Made by a program: the position numbers and the translations under genes. Positions 25,621 through 34,736 of a stretch of 64,000 bases of DNA are shown one piece after another; within the stretch, counting starts at the first letter, position 1; each line of letters starts with the position of its first letter. The notes under the pieces were generated by a model. That model ran no database searches. It worked only from the letters and a program-made list of their open reading frames with translations, and was not told where the DNA came from. Origin of the DNA: Saprospirales bacterium (GTDB lineage Bacteria; Bacteroidota; Bacteroidia; Chitinophagales; Saprospiraceae); NCBI GenBank assembly GCA_016703765.1, contig JADJBL010000045.1:310001-374000 (forward strand), read 5' to 3'.

Positions 25621-26136
25621 TTATTCCTGGAACCACTTCGAATACATCACATAATTATTCGCGATGCGTTCGATCTGATCCTTGAATAGTTCGGGAGAGA
25701 GGGCCTTCACTTTTTTGGCGGGGATACCGGCGTAGATATGTCCGGATTCTAGCCTGCTATTTTCGAGGACCACGGCGCCGGCGGCGATCAATACATTTTC
25801 TTCTACCACGGCGCCGTCCATGACAATGGCGCCCATGCCGACCAGGACGTTGTCGTGGATGGTGCAGCCATGCACGATGGCCCGGTGGCCGATCGAGACG
25901 TTGTTGCCGATATTAGTGGGGGCTTTCTTATAGGTGCAATGGATGATGGCCCCGTCCTGGACGTTCACCTTATTGCCCATCCGGATGTAGTGCACATCTC
26001 CTCTGACCACGGCCTGGAACCAGACGCTGCAATCGTCGCCCATCACTACATCGCCAACAATGGTAGCGTTTTCGGACAGGTAACAATTGTCGCCGAATTG
26101 GGGAGAAATGCCGTTTACGGGTTTAATGAGCGCCAC
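25621..26136 (-). CDS. Gamma-carbonic anhydrase-like hexapeptide-repeat protein
   Basis: 171 residues of left-handed beta-helix hexapeptide repeats (FGDNCYLSENATIVGDVVMG, ILV-x-x-G-like steps) with the three metal histidines expected in this family: IIHCTYKK, IGHRAIVHGC. The C-terminus is a helical tail (LFKDQIERIANNYVMYSKWF). Members of the YrdA/PaaY/CaiE group bind Zn or Fe and are often annotated as carbonic anhydrases, but activity is proven for few. Follows the TraB/GumN gene by 19 nt in the same direction, so the two may be cotranscribed. Confidence 0.88.
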   Translation of the reverse strand: MALIKPVNGISPQFGDNCYLSENATIVGDVVMGDDCSVWFQAVVRGDVHYIRMGNKVNVQDGAIIHCTYKKAPTNIGNNVSIGHRAIVHGCTIHDNVLVGMGAIVMDGAVVEENVLIAAGAVVLENSRLESGHIYAGIPAKKVKALSPELFKDQIERIANNYVMYSKWFQE

Positions 26137-26155
26137 CGCGGATCAATTTGTGAGG

Positions 26156-27067
26156 TCAGGGTTGATTGTGCAGGGGACGGAGAATGTAACCTTCCTTTCG
26201 AAGCAGGGCGATTACGCCTTCCTGTCCGCCGAGGTGAGCAGCCCCCACGGCAAAGAAACTGGGTTTCTTTTTCATCGTTTTGGCCATGATCGGAATCCAG
26301 TTAGTATTCCTGTTGGACAAGAGCATCGACTCGTACTGGGTGGTCATGGCGTCGCTATCGTCGAGAGATTGCTGCATGGCGTCCAGGTCCTGGTCTTTAT
26401 ATATTTTCACGAGCGAATCGAAGTCCGCGGCGCTGCTGCTGCTATCGGCTTCCGCCTTGATGCTCTCTACCAGCATTTCGGCCTGGACCTTATAGGGAAT
26501 GCTGTCGAATATACTCATCTGAAACTCTATGGTTTCGAGGCCGCTGACGTCTTTCTTCTGGGCTTCCGCCATCTCCATAAACTCCATTTCATAGGAGACC
26601 ACCTCGCCGGAGGAAAGGCCTTCCTGGCTAATATCGCCGGAGGCAAAAACCGACAGGAAGAGCGGTTTGATCCGCTCGAGCATCATCATCGGCAGGCCTA
26701 CTTCTTCAAAATGAGTCTGGACGAGTTGGTAATCCTCCACCACCAGCAAGTCTTTCAGGGTCTGACCGTCTTTCATGAACAGGTCCATCAGCAGGGAAAA
26801 CTGGACGAACATATTGGACATTTCCTCCATATCGATCTCGAAAACCACCTGTTCGGCTTTTTCAAACGCCGCAAGGGTTTCATTCGTGAGGAAAAAATCG
26901 TCCTTCCCGATCATGTGGATCGTTCCGTACAAAAAGGATGGTTCTTTGAGCCCATTTCCGCTGATCTCCCAAAGCAGGGATTTTTCCAAGGGGGCCTGGG
27001 AGGGCAGATTCTGGGCCAGGCCGGCAGACAGGATTGCGATCAATCCAAAAAACAAAGGTTTCTTCAT
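26156..27067 (-). CDS. TraB/GumN family protein, secreted
   Basis: 303 residues from the ATG at 27067, chosen because it begins a signal peptide (MKKPLFFGLIAILSAGLAQ). The TraB/GumN (Tiki-like) fold is indicated by SLLWEISGNGLKEPSFLYGTIHMI near the N-terminus, EIDMEEMSN with conserved acidic residues, and the C-terminal FFAVGAAHLGGQEGVIALLRKEGY. The GTIHM and GAAHLGG motifs carry the conserved His residues of a metal-dependent peptidase-like active site (family knowledge). Substrate unknown. Upstream of the gamma-carbonic anhydrase-like gene. Confidence 0.88.
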   Translation of the reverse strand: MKKPLFFGLIAILSAGLAQNLPSQAPLEKSLLWEISGNGLKEPSFLYGTIHMIGKDDFFLTNETLAAFEKAEQVVFEIDMEEMSNMFVQFSLLMDLFMKDGQTLKDLLVVEDYQLVQTHFEEVGLPMMMLERIKPLFLSVFASGDISQEGLSSGEVVSYEMEFMEMAEAQKKDVSGLETIEFQMSIFDSIPYKVQAEMLVESIKAEADSSSSAADFDSLVKIYKDQDLDAMQQSLDDSDAMTTQYESMLLSNRNTNWIPIMAKTMKKKPSFFAVGAAHLGGQEGVIALLRKEGYILRPLHNQP

Positions 27068-27227
27068 TAGCGGTAAATATTGTTTGGCATACCTGAAAAC
27101 GGACAAAGGCGGCTTTTAGTTCTGGCCCCTGGACATCCAATCGAAAAATTCCTGAAGGGTCATAAGCCGAATGCTGGTTAATGTTGGGTAAATTTACGGT
27201 TGCACGAACGGATTTCGACCAAGATTT

Positions 27228-28934
27228 TTGGATTTGAGGGATTTTTGCAAAATATGCTTCCTGCTAAGTGGCTTTCTAAGTTGCTTTTGCCCGATCTCCG
27301 GTCTTCGGGGTCAATGCGAAGACGACTGGGCCCTTTCTCAGTGGAGCCGCAAGGGTCAGGCCGATCCTTATTCCTCCAATGCGCCTTTCCGGGTAGCGGC
27401 AGACGATTGGGGCAATAGCTATATGGCCGGCTATGCAGCCGACTCTCTTTTTATGCAATCCTCAGAAGGAGATGTTTTTTTGCAGGAAGGAGGAGCCCAC
27501 TCCAACTATCCGCTGGTCCCGCGCAAAGACGACCCCGGCGGACGCCTCCGATGGGCCAGGGGGTTTGCGGCGGGGCCTTTTTCCTCCTTTTCCCCCGACG
27601 TGGATACCTGGAAAGATCGCGTCGCCATAGCCGGGACCTATTACGAAGACCGCTTCGGCGCTTTCGTGCACCTGCTCGACTCGGCAGGCGCCATTACCTG
27701 GGTTCGGCACTTTTCAGGAGCGGGCGATATCTGGTGCTACGGCCTGGCTTTTTCCGGAGATGGCTCCCTGGTCATGACCGGCCGTTTTACCGGAGATTTG
27801 AGTTTGCCCGGTGGATGGGCCCTTTCCTCCGGCGGGCCGGCCGGGGAAAACTACCAGGCTTATGCCCTGAGACTCGATGCGGAAGGGGAAATCCTCTGGG
27901 CCGTGCAATCTCAGGCAGGTAGCGACTCCCGGGGGCAACCCATTGCCATCGATTATTTTGGGGACGTGGTTTTGGGAGGATATTTCAGCGATTCCCTCCG
28001 ATGGAATGAGCAGGTGCGGAGCTCGGGCAAGAATGGAGGCAGAACCCCATTCATCGCGAAACTGGAGGGGAAAAGCGGGAAGTTACTGTGGCTCCAGGGC
28101 GCCCTGCCCGACCCGAGCGGCTTTCCAAACGGGGTCCTGTACGGGCTGACTTGCGATCGCAACCGCAATATATATGGAGTGGGGTATATCCAATCGGAAT
28201 TTTCCTGGGAAGGGGTTCCGATCATTCCAGCCGGCAACTATGAAAATCTCGTCCTGTCATTCGACGACGACGGCAATATGAGGTGGGTCAAAACCTTTGG
28301 CAGCAGCGATCCGGAGGACCTCGAATGGACTGCCTCGGCGCTGATCAGCCCCTACGAAACCCTGATCGTCGGGGCGAACGTCTATCCCGGAACAGAACTG
28401 GATGGCTTTTCTTTGCCCTGGTTTGGCCAAACCGATCTCGTTGCCCTGGAGTTCGACCTCCGCGGCGCCTTTCTGCAGGCCCGGGTTTTCGGCGGACCTG
28501 AGCTGGATTTCAGTTATGGGGGCGCGATCGACCCGGAGGGAAACCTGTTGTTTTGCGGGAATTCTCTGAGCGAGGTATTCACGGTTCGAGATACCGACCT
28601 GTCCTTTGACACCCTTGGCCGGGCCAACAGCTTTTTATTCAAGCTGTGCACAACCCTGCCGAACAATGGGGGGCCGGGGATGGAGGGCGAAATTGTCGTC
28701 TATCCAAACCCGGGGAAGGGTGTTTTCCGCGTGGAAGGAGTAATAGCGGAAGGTACTGTCCGGGCTCTGCTCTGCGATGTGATGGGCCGGAAAATTTGGC
28801 TAGGGTCGTTTAAATCGACCGGAGAAAATGCGGTTTATCCTATAAATGCCGGACCTTTGGAACCCGGGATATACTACCTCCGGCTTTACCTGGGAGGCGG
28901 CCGGTTTTTTTCAACCCCGGTTTTTATCAATTGA
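27228..28934 (+). CDS. Secreted beta-propeller-like protein with T9SS type A sorting domain
   Basis: 568 residues. No in-frame ATG precedes the signal-peptide-like segment (KICFLLSGFLSCFCPISG), so a TTG at 27228 is assumed. The body (about 40-470) contains repeats of the form 'W...f.g.gd...g.a...dGs...tG.f.gdl.f' (e.g. GDIWCYGLAFSGDGSLVMTG, GQPIAIDYFGDVVLGGYFSD), as in SBBP-type propellers. The C-terminal domain (about 487-568: IVVYPNPGKGVFRVEG, VMGRKIW, PGIYYLRLYLGGGRF) is a type A T9SS sorting signal. Predicted to be exported and anchored or released by the T9SS. Ligand or activity unknown. Confidence 0.82.
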   Translation: MDLRDFCKICFLLSGFLSCFCPISGLRGQCEDDWALSQWSRKGQADPYSSNAPFRVAADDWGNSYMAGYAADSLFMQSSEGDVFLQEGGAHSNYPLVPRKDDPGGRLRWARGFAAGPFSSFSPDVDTWKDRVAIAGTYYEDRFGAFVHLLDSAGAITWVRHFSGAGDIWCYGLAFSGDGSLVMTGRFTGDLSLPGGWALSSGGPAGENYQAYALRLDAEGEILWAVQSQAGSDSRGQPIAIDYFGDVVLGGYFSDSLRWNEQVRSSGKNGGRTPFIAKLEGKSGKLLWLQGALPDPSGFPNGVLYGLTCDRNRNIYGVGYIQSEFSWEGVPIIPAGNYENLVLSFDDDGNMRWVKTFGSSDPEDLEWTASALISPYETLIVGANVYPGTELDGFSLPWFGQTDLVALEFDLRGAFLQARVFGGPELDFSYGGAIDPEGNLLFCGNSLSEVFTVRDTDLSFDTLGRANSFLFKLCTTLPNNGGPGMEGEIVVYPNPGKGVFRVEGVIAEGTVRALLCDVMGRKIWLGSFKSTGENAVYPINAGPLEPGIYYLRLYLGGGRFFSTPVFIN

Positions 28935-28944
28935 AATATTTGTT

Positions 28945-28952
28945 TATTTTTG
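28945..28952 (+). promoter_or_regulatory. Putative -7 element of the SRPBCC/GyrI-like gene
   Basis: TATTTTTG, exact TAnnTTTG, 33 nt before the ATG at 28986, in a very AT-rich stretch with a duplicated TTTGTTTATT. Confidence 0.4.
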
Positions 28953-28985
28953 TTTATTATTTATATTTTTTAAACAAAAAACAAG

Positions 28986-30005
28986 ATGAAAGCTTTACGA
29001 ATCATTCTGGGCACGCTGCTTGGCCTGGCGGCTTTATACCTGGTATTATGCCTGGTCGGCCCGAAGAAGGTCCATGTCTTACGCACTGTGGAGATCGAGG
29101 CCCCTGCCGCAGTCATTTACGGGTACATTTACGATTTCAGGCAATGGCCCCAGTGGTCCCCCTGGCAATTGGCGGACAGCACGATTAAAAACACGTATAG
29201 CGGAAAGCCCTACGGAGTGGGGTCTGTCAATTCATGGACCAGCGAAAAATCCGGAAACGGTAGCCAGGAGATCATCGAGGAAGATGCCCCCAAATTTTTG
29301 AAGACCAGGCTTCAATTCAACGGTTGGGACGGGTACTCCTTTTCCGAGATGAAGCTGGAGGATAAGGAGGGTTGCAAGACCCTGATGAGCTGGAGCATGG
29401 AGGGCGACACGCCAGTTCCGTTCTTTATGCGGGCGATGATGATATTTATGAGTCGGTCGATCATCGGGGACTACGATGAGGGGTTGGAGAATCTGAAAAA
29501 ATTGAGCGAAGAGAAAGTTTCAAACCTGCCGAATTCCTACCGGGGGATCACGATCGAGCAGACCGATTTTCCGGCTCATACCTACGCTTCGATCCGGCAG
29601 CGGATTCCCATGTCCGAAATGCAATCCTTTTTTGAGACAGGCGGAGGGGTCATTTCCAAGGCCCTTGCCGGCGCCAAGCTGACCCCTTCCGGGGCGTTTA
29701 CCGGCTTGTATTACGAATGGGATGATGCCGGGCAAAAGACGGATATGGCCGTAGCTCTGCCCGTAACCGGAGCAACCGCCATTCCCGGGATCGAACTGGT
29801 AGAACTGCCCGCCTCCAAGGCGGTGGTTGCTTCTTATGTGGGCAATTACGACGGCCTGGCCAATGCGCATTTTGCCATAGACGATTACATGAGAGAAAGG
29901 TGTATGGTTCCTAAAATGCCGGTTGTCGAGGAATATGTAACCGACCCGATGCTGGAGCCCGATACTTCGAAATGGGAAACCAGAATCTACTACTTTTACG
30001 AGTAA
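28986..30005 (+). CDS. SRPBCC-domain plus GyrI-like effector-binding domain protein
   Basis: 339 residues. An N-terminal membrane anchor or signal (MKALRIILGTLLGLAALYLVL) is followed by an SRPBCC/polyketide-cyclase-like domain (about 30-165: VEIEAPAAVIYGYIYDFRQWPQWSPW). A GyrI-like/AraC effector-binding domain comes next (about 185-335: ITIEQTDFPAHTYASIRQRIP, FTGLYYEWDD, VELPASKAVVASYVGNYDG). The pairing is recurrent in Bacteroidota, and both folds bind small hydrophobic ligands. Actual ligand unknown. A terminator follows. Confidence 0.82.
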   Translation: MKALRIILGTLLGLAALYLVLCLVGPKKVHVLRTVEIEAPAAVIYGYIYDFRQWPQWSPWQLADSTIKNTYSGKPYGVGSVNSWTSEKSGNGSQEIIEEDAPKFLKTRLQFNGWDGYSFSEMKLEDKEGCKTLMSWSMEGDTPVPFFMRAMMIFMSRSIIGDYDEGLENLKKLSEEKVSNLPNSYRGITIEQTDFPAHTYASIRQRIPMSEMQSFFETGGGVISKALAGAKLTPSGAFTGLYYEWDDAGQKTDMAVALPVTGATAIPGIELVELPASKAVVASYVGNYDGLANAHFAIDDYMRERCMVPKMPVVEEYVTDPMLEPDTSKWETRIYYFYE

Positions 30006-30014
30006 AGGAACCGG

Positions 30015-30048
30015 ATGCAAAGACCGCCAAAAAAGGCGGTCTTTGCAT
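30015..30048 (+). terminator. Terminator after the SRPBCC/GyrI-like gene
   Basis: 14-bp perfect stem (ATGCAAAGACCGCC / GGCGGTCTTTGCAT) with an A6 loop, starting 10 nt after the stop codon. The downstream T-run is short (CTTGC), so strength is uncertain. Confidence 0.7.
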
Positions 30049-30084
30049 CTTGCTAAAGGTTTGCCCGGAATAAATCAAGGATTC

Positions 30085-31158
30085 ATGAAATCTACCCATG
30101 TTTTTTTATTGGCGGGAGTTGCCCTCCTGGCAGCTTCCTGCACAGCGGAAATGCGCCAAAATCTCGAAACCGAGCCCGTGGCTTACGGACCCCTGAACCA
30201 TTTGGTCGTGGTGGCCGACTCCAGCCTTTGGGCCAGCGAGGTGGGAGATACGTTCGACTATTACTTTGCGGGCGCCTATCCCATTCTGCCCCAACCGGAG
30301 CCGATCTTCGACCTGCGGTATTTTACCCCGGAGGAATTGATGGGTGCAGATGAGCGCAGGGAGCTGCGCACCTATATTTTCCTGGCCGATCTTCAGCAAA
30401 AGGACTCTCCGGTTACCCGCCTGGTAGAGGCGGACATGGGGCTGGAAAAAGTAGAGGAAGCCCGGAAAGAAAAGGGTTTTAAAATCACCCTGGCAAAGGA
30501 CAAATGGGCCAAAGGGCAATTGCTGATCTACATAGCAGGCAACGACCGGGCCGCCCTGATCGCCAGCATCAAAAGCCAATATACCGCGGTAATCCAGCGC
30601 ATACGAAAAGAAGAAGAGGGCCGCCTGGACGCAGGTATCTACCTCGGAGGAACGAACGATACGCTTCAGGAAGAGCTCCGGCTCAAGCTCGGGGTGACCA
30701 TGAAGGTCCCTGCCGACTATTTCCGGGCAATGGATAATCCGGAAAACCGGATCATGTGGTTGCGGAAAGAAACCAAAGGACTGAGTTCCAACATCATGAT
30801 CCAGGTCTTGCCCTATACGGACAAAAGCCAATTGAGCAAAGAGGGCATAAAAGCCATTCGGGAGAAACTCGGCAAATACGTAGGCTCGGAAATTTCAAAC
30901 ACCTATATGGTGACCAACGATGTCGACCTGCCCATGCTTTCCAGCGCGGGAACCTTCCACAACTTCTATTCCGTGGAAGCCCGGGGGATCTGGGAAATGG
31001 AAAACGACTATATGGGGGGACCTTTTATCGGAATACTGGTCCACAACCCCAACAACAACCTGCTGTACTACCTGGAAGGCTTTGTTTACGCTCCCTCAGA
31101 GAGCAAGCGCGAGATCATGCAGGAAGTGGAACACGTGATCCGCACGGCACGGTTTTAA
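30085..31158 (+). CDS. DUF4837 family lipoprotein
   Basis: 357 residues from the ATG at 30085, which begins a lipoprotein signal (MKSTHVFLLAGVALLAASC; Cys19). The body matches my memory of the Bacteroidota DUF4837 family: LNHLVVVADSSLWASEVGDTFDYYFAGAYPILPQPEPIFDLRYF at the start, followed by long amphipathic segments and the WEMENDYMGGPFIGILVHN motif before the C-terminus. Function unknown; probably periplasmic or outer-membrane attached. Monocistronic as far as can be seen. Confidence 0.82.
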   Translation: MKSTHVFLLAGVALLAASCTAEMRQNLETEPVAYGPLNHLVVVADSSLWASEVGDTFDYYFAGAYPILPQPEPIFDLRYFTPEELMGADERRELRTYIFLADLQQKDSPVTRLVEADMGLEKVEEARKEKGFKITLAKDKWAKGQLLIYIAGNDRAALIASIKSQYTAVIQRIRKEEEGRLDAGIYLGGTNDTLQEELRLKLGVTMKVPADYFRAMDNPENRIMWLRKETKGLSSNIMIQVLPYTDKSQLSKEGIKAIREKLGKYVGSEISNTYMVTNDVDLPMLSSAGTFHNFYSVEARGIWEMENDYMGGPFIGILVHNPNNNLLYYLEGFVYAPSESKREIMQEVEHVIRTARF

Positions 31159-31196
31159 ACCTCTTTTGTCGGCCGCGGGCCTCTGAAAGACTTTTA

Positions 31197-31220
31197 AAAT
31201 ACTTTGTTTACAAAGTATTT
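31197..31220. promoter_or_regulatory. Palindrome upstream of the ECF sigma gene (possible operator)
   Basis: Perfect 10-bp arms AAATACTTTG / CAAAGTATTT separated by TTTA. It lies 12 nt upstream of the -7 element TAACTTTG (31233-31240), where a regulator or the -33 region would be. The arms are AT-rich, and there is no T-run typical of a terminator. Confidence 0.4.
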
Positions 31221-31232
31221 ACCGGCAATCCT

Positions 31233-31240
31233 TAACTTTG
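31233..31240 (+). promoter_or_regulatory. Putative -7 element of the sigma/anti-sigma operon
   Basis: TAACTTTG, exact TAnnTTTG, 44 nt before the sigma factor ATG at 31285. Confidence 0.4.
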
Positions 31241-31284
31241 TTGAACATCCTGAACTGACATCAAATACGGGCTGTTAACAAAGC

Positions 31285-31896
31285 ATGTCATCTTCTTCTC
31301 CAAATATCCCCTTTTCATTGGGTGAAACATCGGACGCCGAGCTGCTGGAATTGTTTCAAAAAGAGCGCAAAGCCGATTACCTGGGCGTGTTGTTCATGCG
31401 CTACCGGCACCTGGCTTTCGGGGTAGCCTATAAATATTTTCGCGATCGGGAGGAAGCGGAAGACATGGTGAGCCACGTCTTTTCCCTCTTGCTGGAAAAA
31501 TTACCCGGAAAGGAAATCTTTTCCTTTAAACAGTATTTGTACGGAACCGTCCGAAACGAATGCCTGGCGCGTACCCGGCAAATAAAAAAGGAGGGCGAAA
31601 GGCATCAGGAATGGGTGCTGACGGAAAATACCGATAACGGGTTTATGGAAATAGAGAACTCGGTTCATCTAACGGATGAAAAACCGCTGGACGAGGCTGT
31701 TCAGGAAGCTATTCAGCAATTGGGAGAAGAGCAGCAAATCTGCGTAAAGCACTTCTTTTTCGATGGGAAAAGCTACAAGGAGATATCCGATCAAACCGGG
31801 TTTACCCTCAAAAGCGTGAAGAGCTACCTGCAAAACGGGAAACGAAACTTAAAAAAACTCCTGGAAGAACGGCTTAATCAATCGTCTTCCTCTTAA
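31285..31896 (+). CDS. ECF-type RNA polymerase sigma factor
   Basis: 203 residues. Region 2 is visible at about 30-95 (YLGVLFMRYRHLAFGVAYKYF, DREEAEDMVSHVFSLLLEKL, FKQYLYGTVRNECLARTR), and region 4 at about 140-195 (AIQQLGEEQQICVKHFFFDG, SYKEISDQTGFTLKSVKSYL, QNGKRNLKKLL). Length and layout are those of extracytoplasmic-function sigma factors. Its TAA is immediately followed by the ATG of an anti-sigma-like gene, so the pair is cotranscribed and coupled. Which genes it controls is unknown. Confidence 0.92.
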   Translation: MSSSSPNIPFSLGETSDAELLELFQKERKADYLGVLFMRYRHLAFGVAYKYFRDREEAEDMVSHVFSLLLEKLPGKEIFSFKQYLYGTVRNECLARTRQIKKEGERHQEWVLTENTDNGFMEIENSVHLTDEKPLDEAVQEAIQQLGEEQQICVKHFFFDGKSYKEISDQTGFTLKSVKSYLQNGKRNLKKLLEERLNQSSSS

Positions 31897-32619
31897 ATGG
31901 TCAAAGGGATGAAACCCATATTTCAAGAACACGATTGCCTCTCCGAAGGCGCCATCCAAGAATATGTCAACAGCAGGCTTTCCAACACGGATCGCCACCG
32001 GGTGGAAAATCACATGCTGGACTGCCCGCTCTGCTCCGATGCAGTAGAGGGATTTACCTTCCTGAAAGAAGATAAACGCCCTGCCGGTGCACGAGTCCTC
32101 AACTGGCGGCTGTTTTCGATGGCCGCCGCTGCCCTGGTGCTCCTCGCCGCCGCCGTCTGGATCTACTCCAGCCCCTCCGGGGAGGAAGCCCTTTTCGCAC
32201 AATACTACGAAAGCTACCAGAGCGATCTGGATATCCAACTCCGGAAAAGCGGGGAAAGCGCCCAGACCACCAATACCGGCCTGGCCCGCGGCCTGAAAGC
32301 ATACCAGGCCAAGGACTTCTCCACCGCTATTGCAGAAATGGATGGCTTTCTGAAGGAGAACCCCGATCACGCAGTGGCCCGTTTTTACCTCGGTACGGCC
32401 CAAATGGCGGATGCCCGCTGGACGGATGCCGAACAAAACCTCGGCATGGTTCGAAGCACGGGCATGGAGTATTGGGAGGAGGCCAGTTGGTACCTGGCGC
32501 TCATTTATGTTAAAACCTCGCGCACGGAATCAGCCAAAGAGACCCTCGAGGCGCTAGTCGAACCCGGCAGCGGCCGATACTATGAGAAAGCAAAGGATCT
32601 GCTCGAAAAAATCAATTAA
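31897..32619 (+). CDS. Putative anti-sigma factor with zinc-finger motif, one membrane helix and TPR-like domain
   Basis: 240 residues. The N-terminal cytoplasmic part has an anti-sigma zinc-binding motif HMLDCPLC (H-x3-C-x2-C, about 38-46). One transmembrane helix follows (about 73-92, MAAAALVLLAAAVWIYSS), then an extracytoplasmic TPR-like domain (about 125-238, GLKAYQAKDFSTAIAEMDGF, ARFYLGTAQMADARWTDAEQ). It starts directly after the sigma gene stop. By analogy, it would hold the ECF sigma factor at the membrane and respond to an envelope signal through the TPR domain. An ATG at 31909 (MKPIFQEHDC) is an alternative start. Confidence 0.82.
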   Translation: MVKGMKPIFQEHDCLSEGAIQEYVNSRLSNTDRHRVENHMLDCPLCSDAVEGFTFLKEDKRPAGARVLNWRLFSMAAAALVLLAAAVWIYSSPSGEEALFAQYYESYQSDLDIQLRKSGESAQTTNTGLARGLKAYQAKDFSTAIAEMDGFLKENPDHAVARFYLGTAQMADARWTDAEQNLGMVRSTGMEYWEEASWYLALIYVKTSRTESAKETLEALVEPGSGRYYEKAKDLLEKIN

Positions 32620-32637
32620 AAATTGATTTGGCAAGGC

Positions 32638-32726
32638 AATTAATATTCAAACACCCCGCCTCTGGCGGGGTGTTTGAATTGACATACAGGGCTGGCCTTT
32701 GGCCAGCCCTGTATGTCATATTAATT
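32638..32726. repeat. Twin-hairpin element A (two tandem perfect hairpins in an outer AT-rich stem)
   Basis: Hairpin 1: 16-bp stem 32645-32660/32664-32679 with loop TCT. Hairpin 2: 18-bp stem 32680-32697/32701-32718 with loop TTT, directly abutting. Both are enclosed by an outer stem AATTAATAT (32638-32646) / ATATTAATT (32718-32726). It lies between convergent anti-sigma and htpG genes, so it can act as terminator. The same architecture with different stem sequence recurs at 39683-39784. Confidence 0.7.
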
Positions 32727-32734
32727 TTTATTAT

Positions 32735-34607
32735 TTATTTGATCATTGTTTGCGATCGTTGGATAAAGCTGGTCAATTCTGCCCCTTTTAGCATGTTCTG
32801 ATGCAACAGGGCCAACTGATACAAATAGACCGCCAATTCCTGCCGGTCTTTTTCCTTCTTCACCTTCAAGAGTTTTTGCGCCAGCAGCGGGTGGTTGGTA
32901 TTGACCACCACGTTGTAGGATTCCAGGAAGTCGTTGCCGGGCATGCCCTGCAGCGATTGCATTTCCTTCATCCGGCGGAGGAATTCCGGGCGGGTGATCA
33001 GTACGGGCTGATCTTCGGGGGATAGGGATTTGAGAGCTACCCGGGCCCCCGGTTTATCCTTGACCAGCGCTTCGAACAAGCTCCCGAATGGTTTTTTGCT
33101 CCTCCTCGCTCAGAACGGATTCGGGAGCGTCTTCCTTTTGGATCAACTGATCGATGGTGTCCGAATCGACCCGGGCAAAACTGATCCCCGCATTTTCCTG
33201 GTGCTCCAGGTGCTGGATGAAGTGGTTGTCGATGATCTGGTCGAATTCCAACACGTCGTATCCTTTTGCCTTTGCAGCCGAGATCTGGACATCGTGGTCG
33301 GAGGGGCTGTTAGAATAGAGCAGGACGATCTTGCCGTTTTTGTCGGTTTGTTGTTCCTTAACTTTCTCCTTATATTCCTCCAGGGTAAAATATTTGCCTT
33401 CCACGCTCTTCAGCAGGGCAAAAGGGATGGCCTTTTCGGAAAATTTTTCCTCCGACAAGATCCCGTACTTGACGAAAACGCCCAGGTCCTTCCATTTTTC
33501 CTCGAAATCGGGGCGGTTATTCTTGAAGAGATCGTGGAGCTTTTCGGCCACCTTTTTGGTGATAAAGCCCGTGATGCGGCGCACGTTGCTGTCGTTTTGC
33601 AGATAGCTGCGCGAAACGTTGAGCGGGATATCGGGCGAGTCGATGATGCCATGGAGCATCATCAGGAATTCGGGCACGATCTCCCGGACGTTGTCCGTCA
33701 CATAAACCTGATTGGAGTAGAGCTGTATCTTGTTGCGCTGGACCTCGAGCCCTTGCTGTAATCTCGGAAAATAAAGCACCCCCGTCAGGTTGAAGGGGTA
33801 GTCGATATTGAGGTGAATCCAGAACAGCGGGGGCGAGCTGTAGGGGTATAGGTCCTGGTAAAATTGCAGGTAGTCTTCATCCTTCAGCTCGGAGGGGCTT
33901 TTCTTCCAGGCGGGATTGACGATGTTTACGATATTGGGAACATCGACCTCGCTTGATTTTTCCTCTTCTCCTTCTCCCTCGTATACCGTTTCCTTCCTGG
34001 TCCCGAACTGGATGGGGATGGGCATGAACTTGCAGTATTTTTCGAGCATGCTCTGTATCCGATGCTCCTGGAGGAATTCCTCGTTATCGGAGTTGATATG
34101 GAGCACGATGTCGGTTCCGCGATCGGCCTTGTCTATGTTTTCCAGGCTGTACTCGGGGTTTCCTTCGCAGGACCAGGCGACGCCCTGGGCATCTTTGGCG
34201 AAGGATTTGGTAATGGCCTCTACGCGGTCGGCCACCATGAAGGCCGAATAGAAGCCGAGGCCAAAATGGCCGATGATGCTGGTATCATCCTTGTATTTTT
34301 CGAGAAATTCGCTGGCGCTGGAGAAGGCCACCTGGTTGAGGTATTTTTTCACTTCCTCATCGGTCATGCCGATACCCCGGTCGCGGACGGTGAGGGTCTT
34401 TTTTTCGGCGTCGATCGCCACCTGGATAGTCAGGTCGCCGAGTTCGCCACTGAATTCCCCTTTGGAGGCGAGGGTCTTCAGTTTGTTCGTCGCATCGATC
34501 GCGTTGGAGATCAGCTCCCGGAGGAATATTTCGTGGTCGGAATAGAGAAATTTCTTGATGATGGGGAAGATATTCTCGGTCTGGACGGAGATTTGTCCTT
34601 TTTCCAT
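32735..34607 (-). pseudogene. htpG: Molecular chaperone HtpG (Hsp90 family), frameshifted near the C-terminus
   Basis: Start at the ATG at 34607 (MEKGQISVQTENIFPIIKKF), as in related HtpG. N-terminal ATPase: FLRELISNAIDATNKL, DRGIGMTDEEVKKYL, GHFGLGFYSAFMVAD; middle domain: FWIHLNIDYPFNLTGVLYFP, SPDIPLNVSRSYLQND. At about 33079 the frame breaks after KTIREL: the sequence GAGCTTGTTC has one base too many. With GAGCTGTTC the product continues FEALVKDKPGARVALKSL to the end of the C-terminal dimerisation domain. The repaired length is 623 residues, normal for HtpG. As it stands, the first frame stops after 10 off-frame residues and lacks the dimerisation domain. An assembly error is the likeliest explanation. 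Confidence 0.88.
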
Positions 34608-34722
34608 GTCGCTGCTTTTTTCTTTCTGTTCGATCAAACGCTGTGCCAGCGGCATTTACCTGTCAATTTGTCGGATTGCCGAAAAAAAATGGATTCTTTT
34701 AGCGCGATTCCTGTTATTTTGA

Positions 34723-34730
34723 TATTTTTG
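34723..34730 (+). promoter_or_regulatory. Putative -7 element of the candidate structured RNA
   Basis: TATTTTTG, exact TAnnTTTG on the plus strand, placing a start near 34737. No open reading frame on this strand starts nearby. Confidence 0.35.
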
Positions 34731-34736
34731 TTATAC

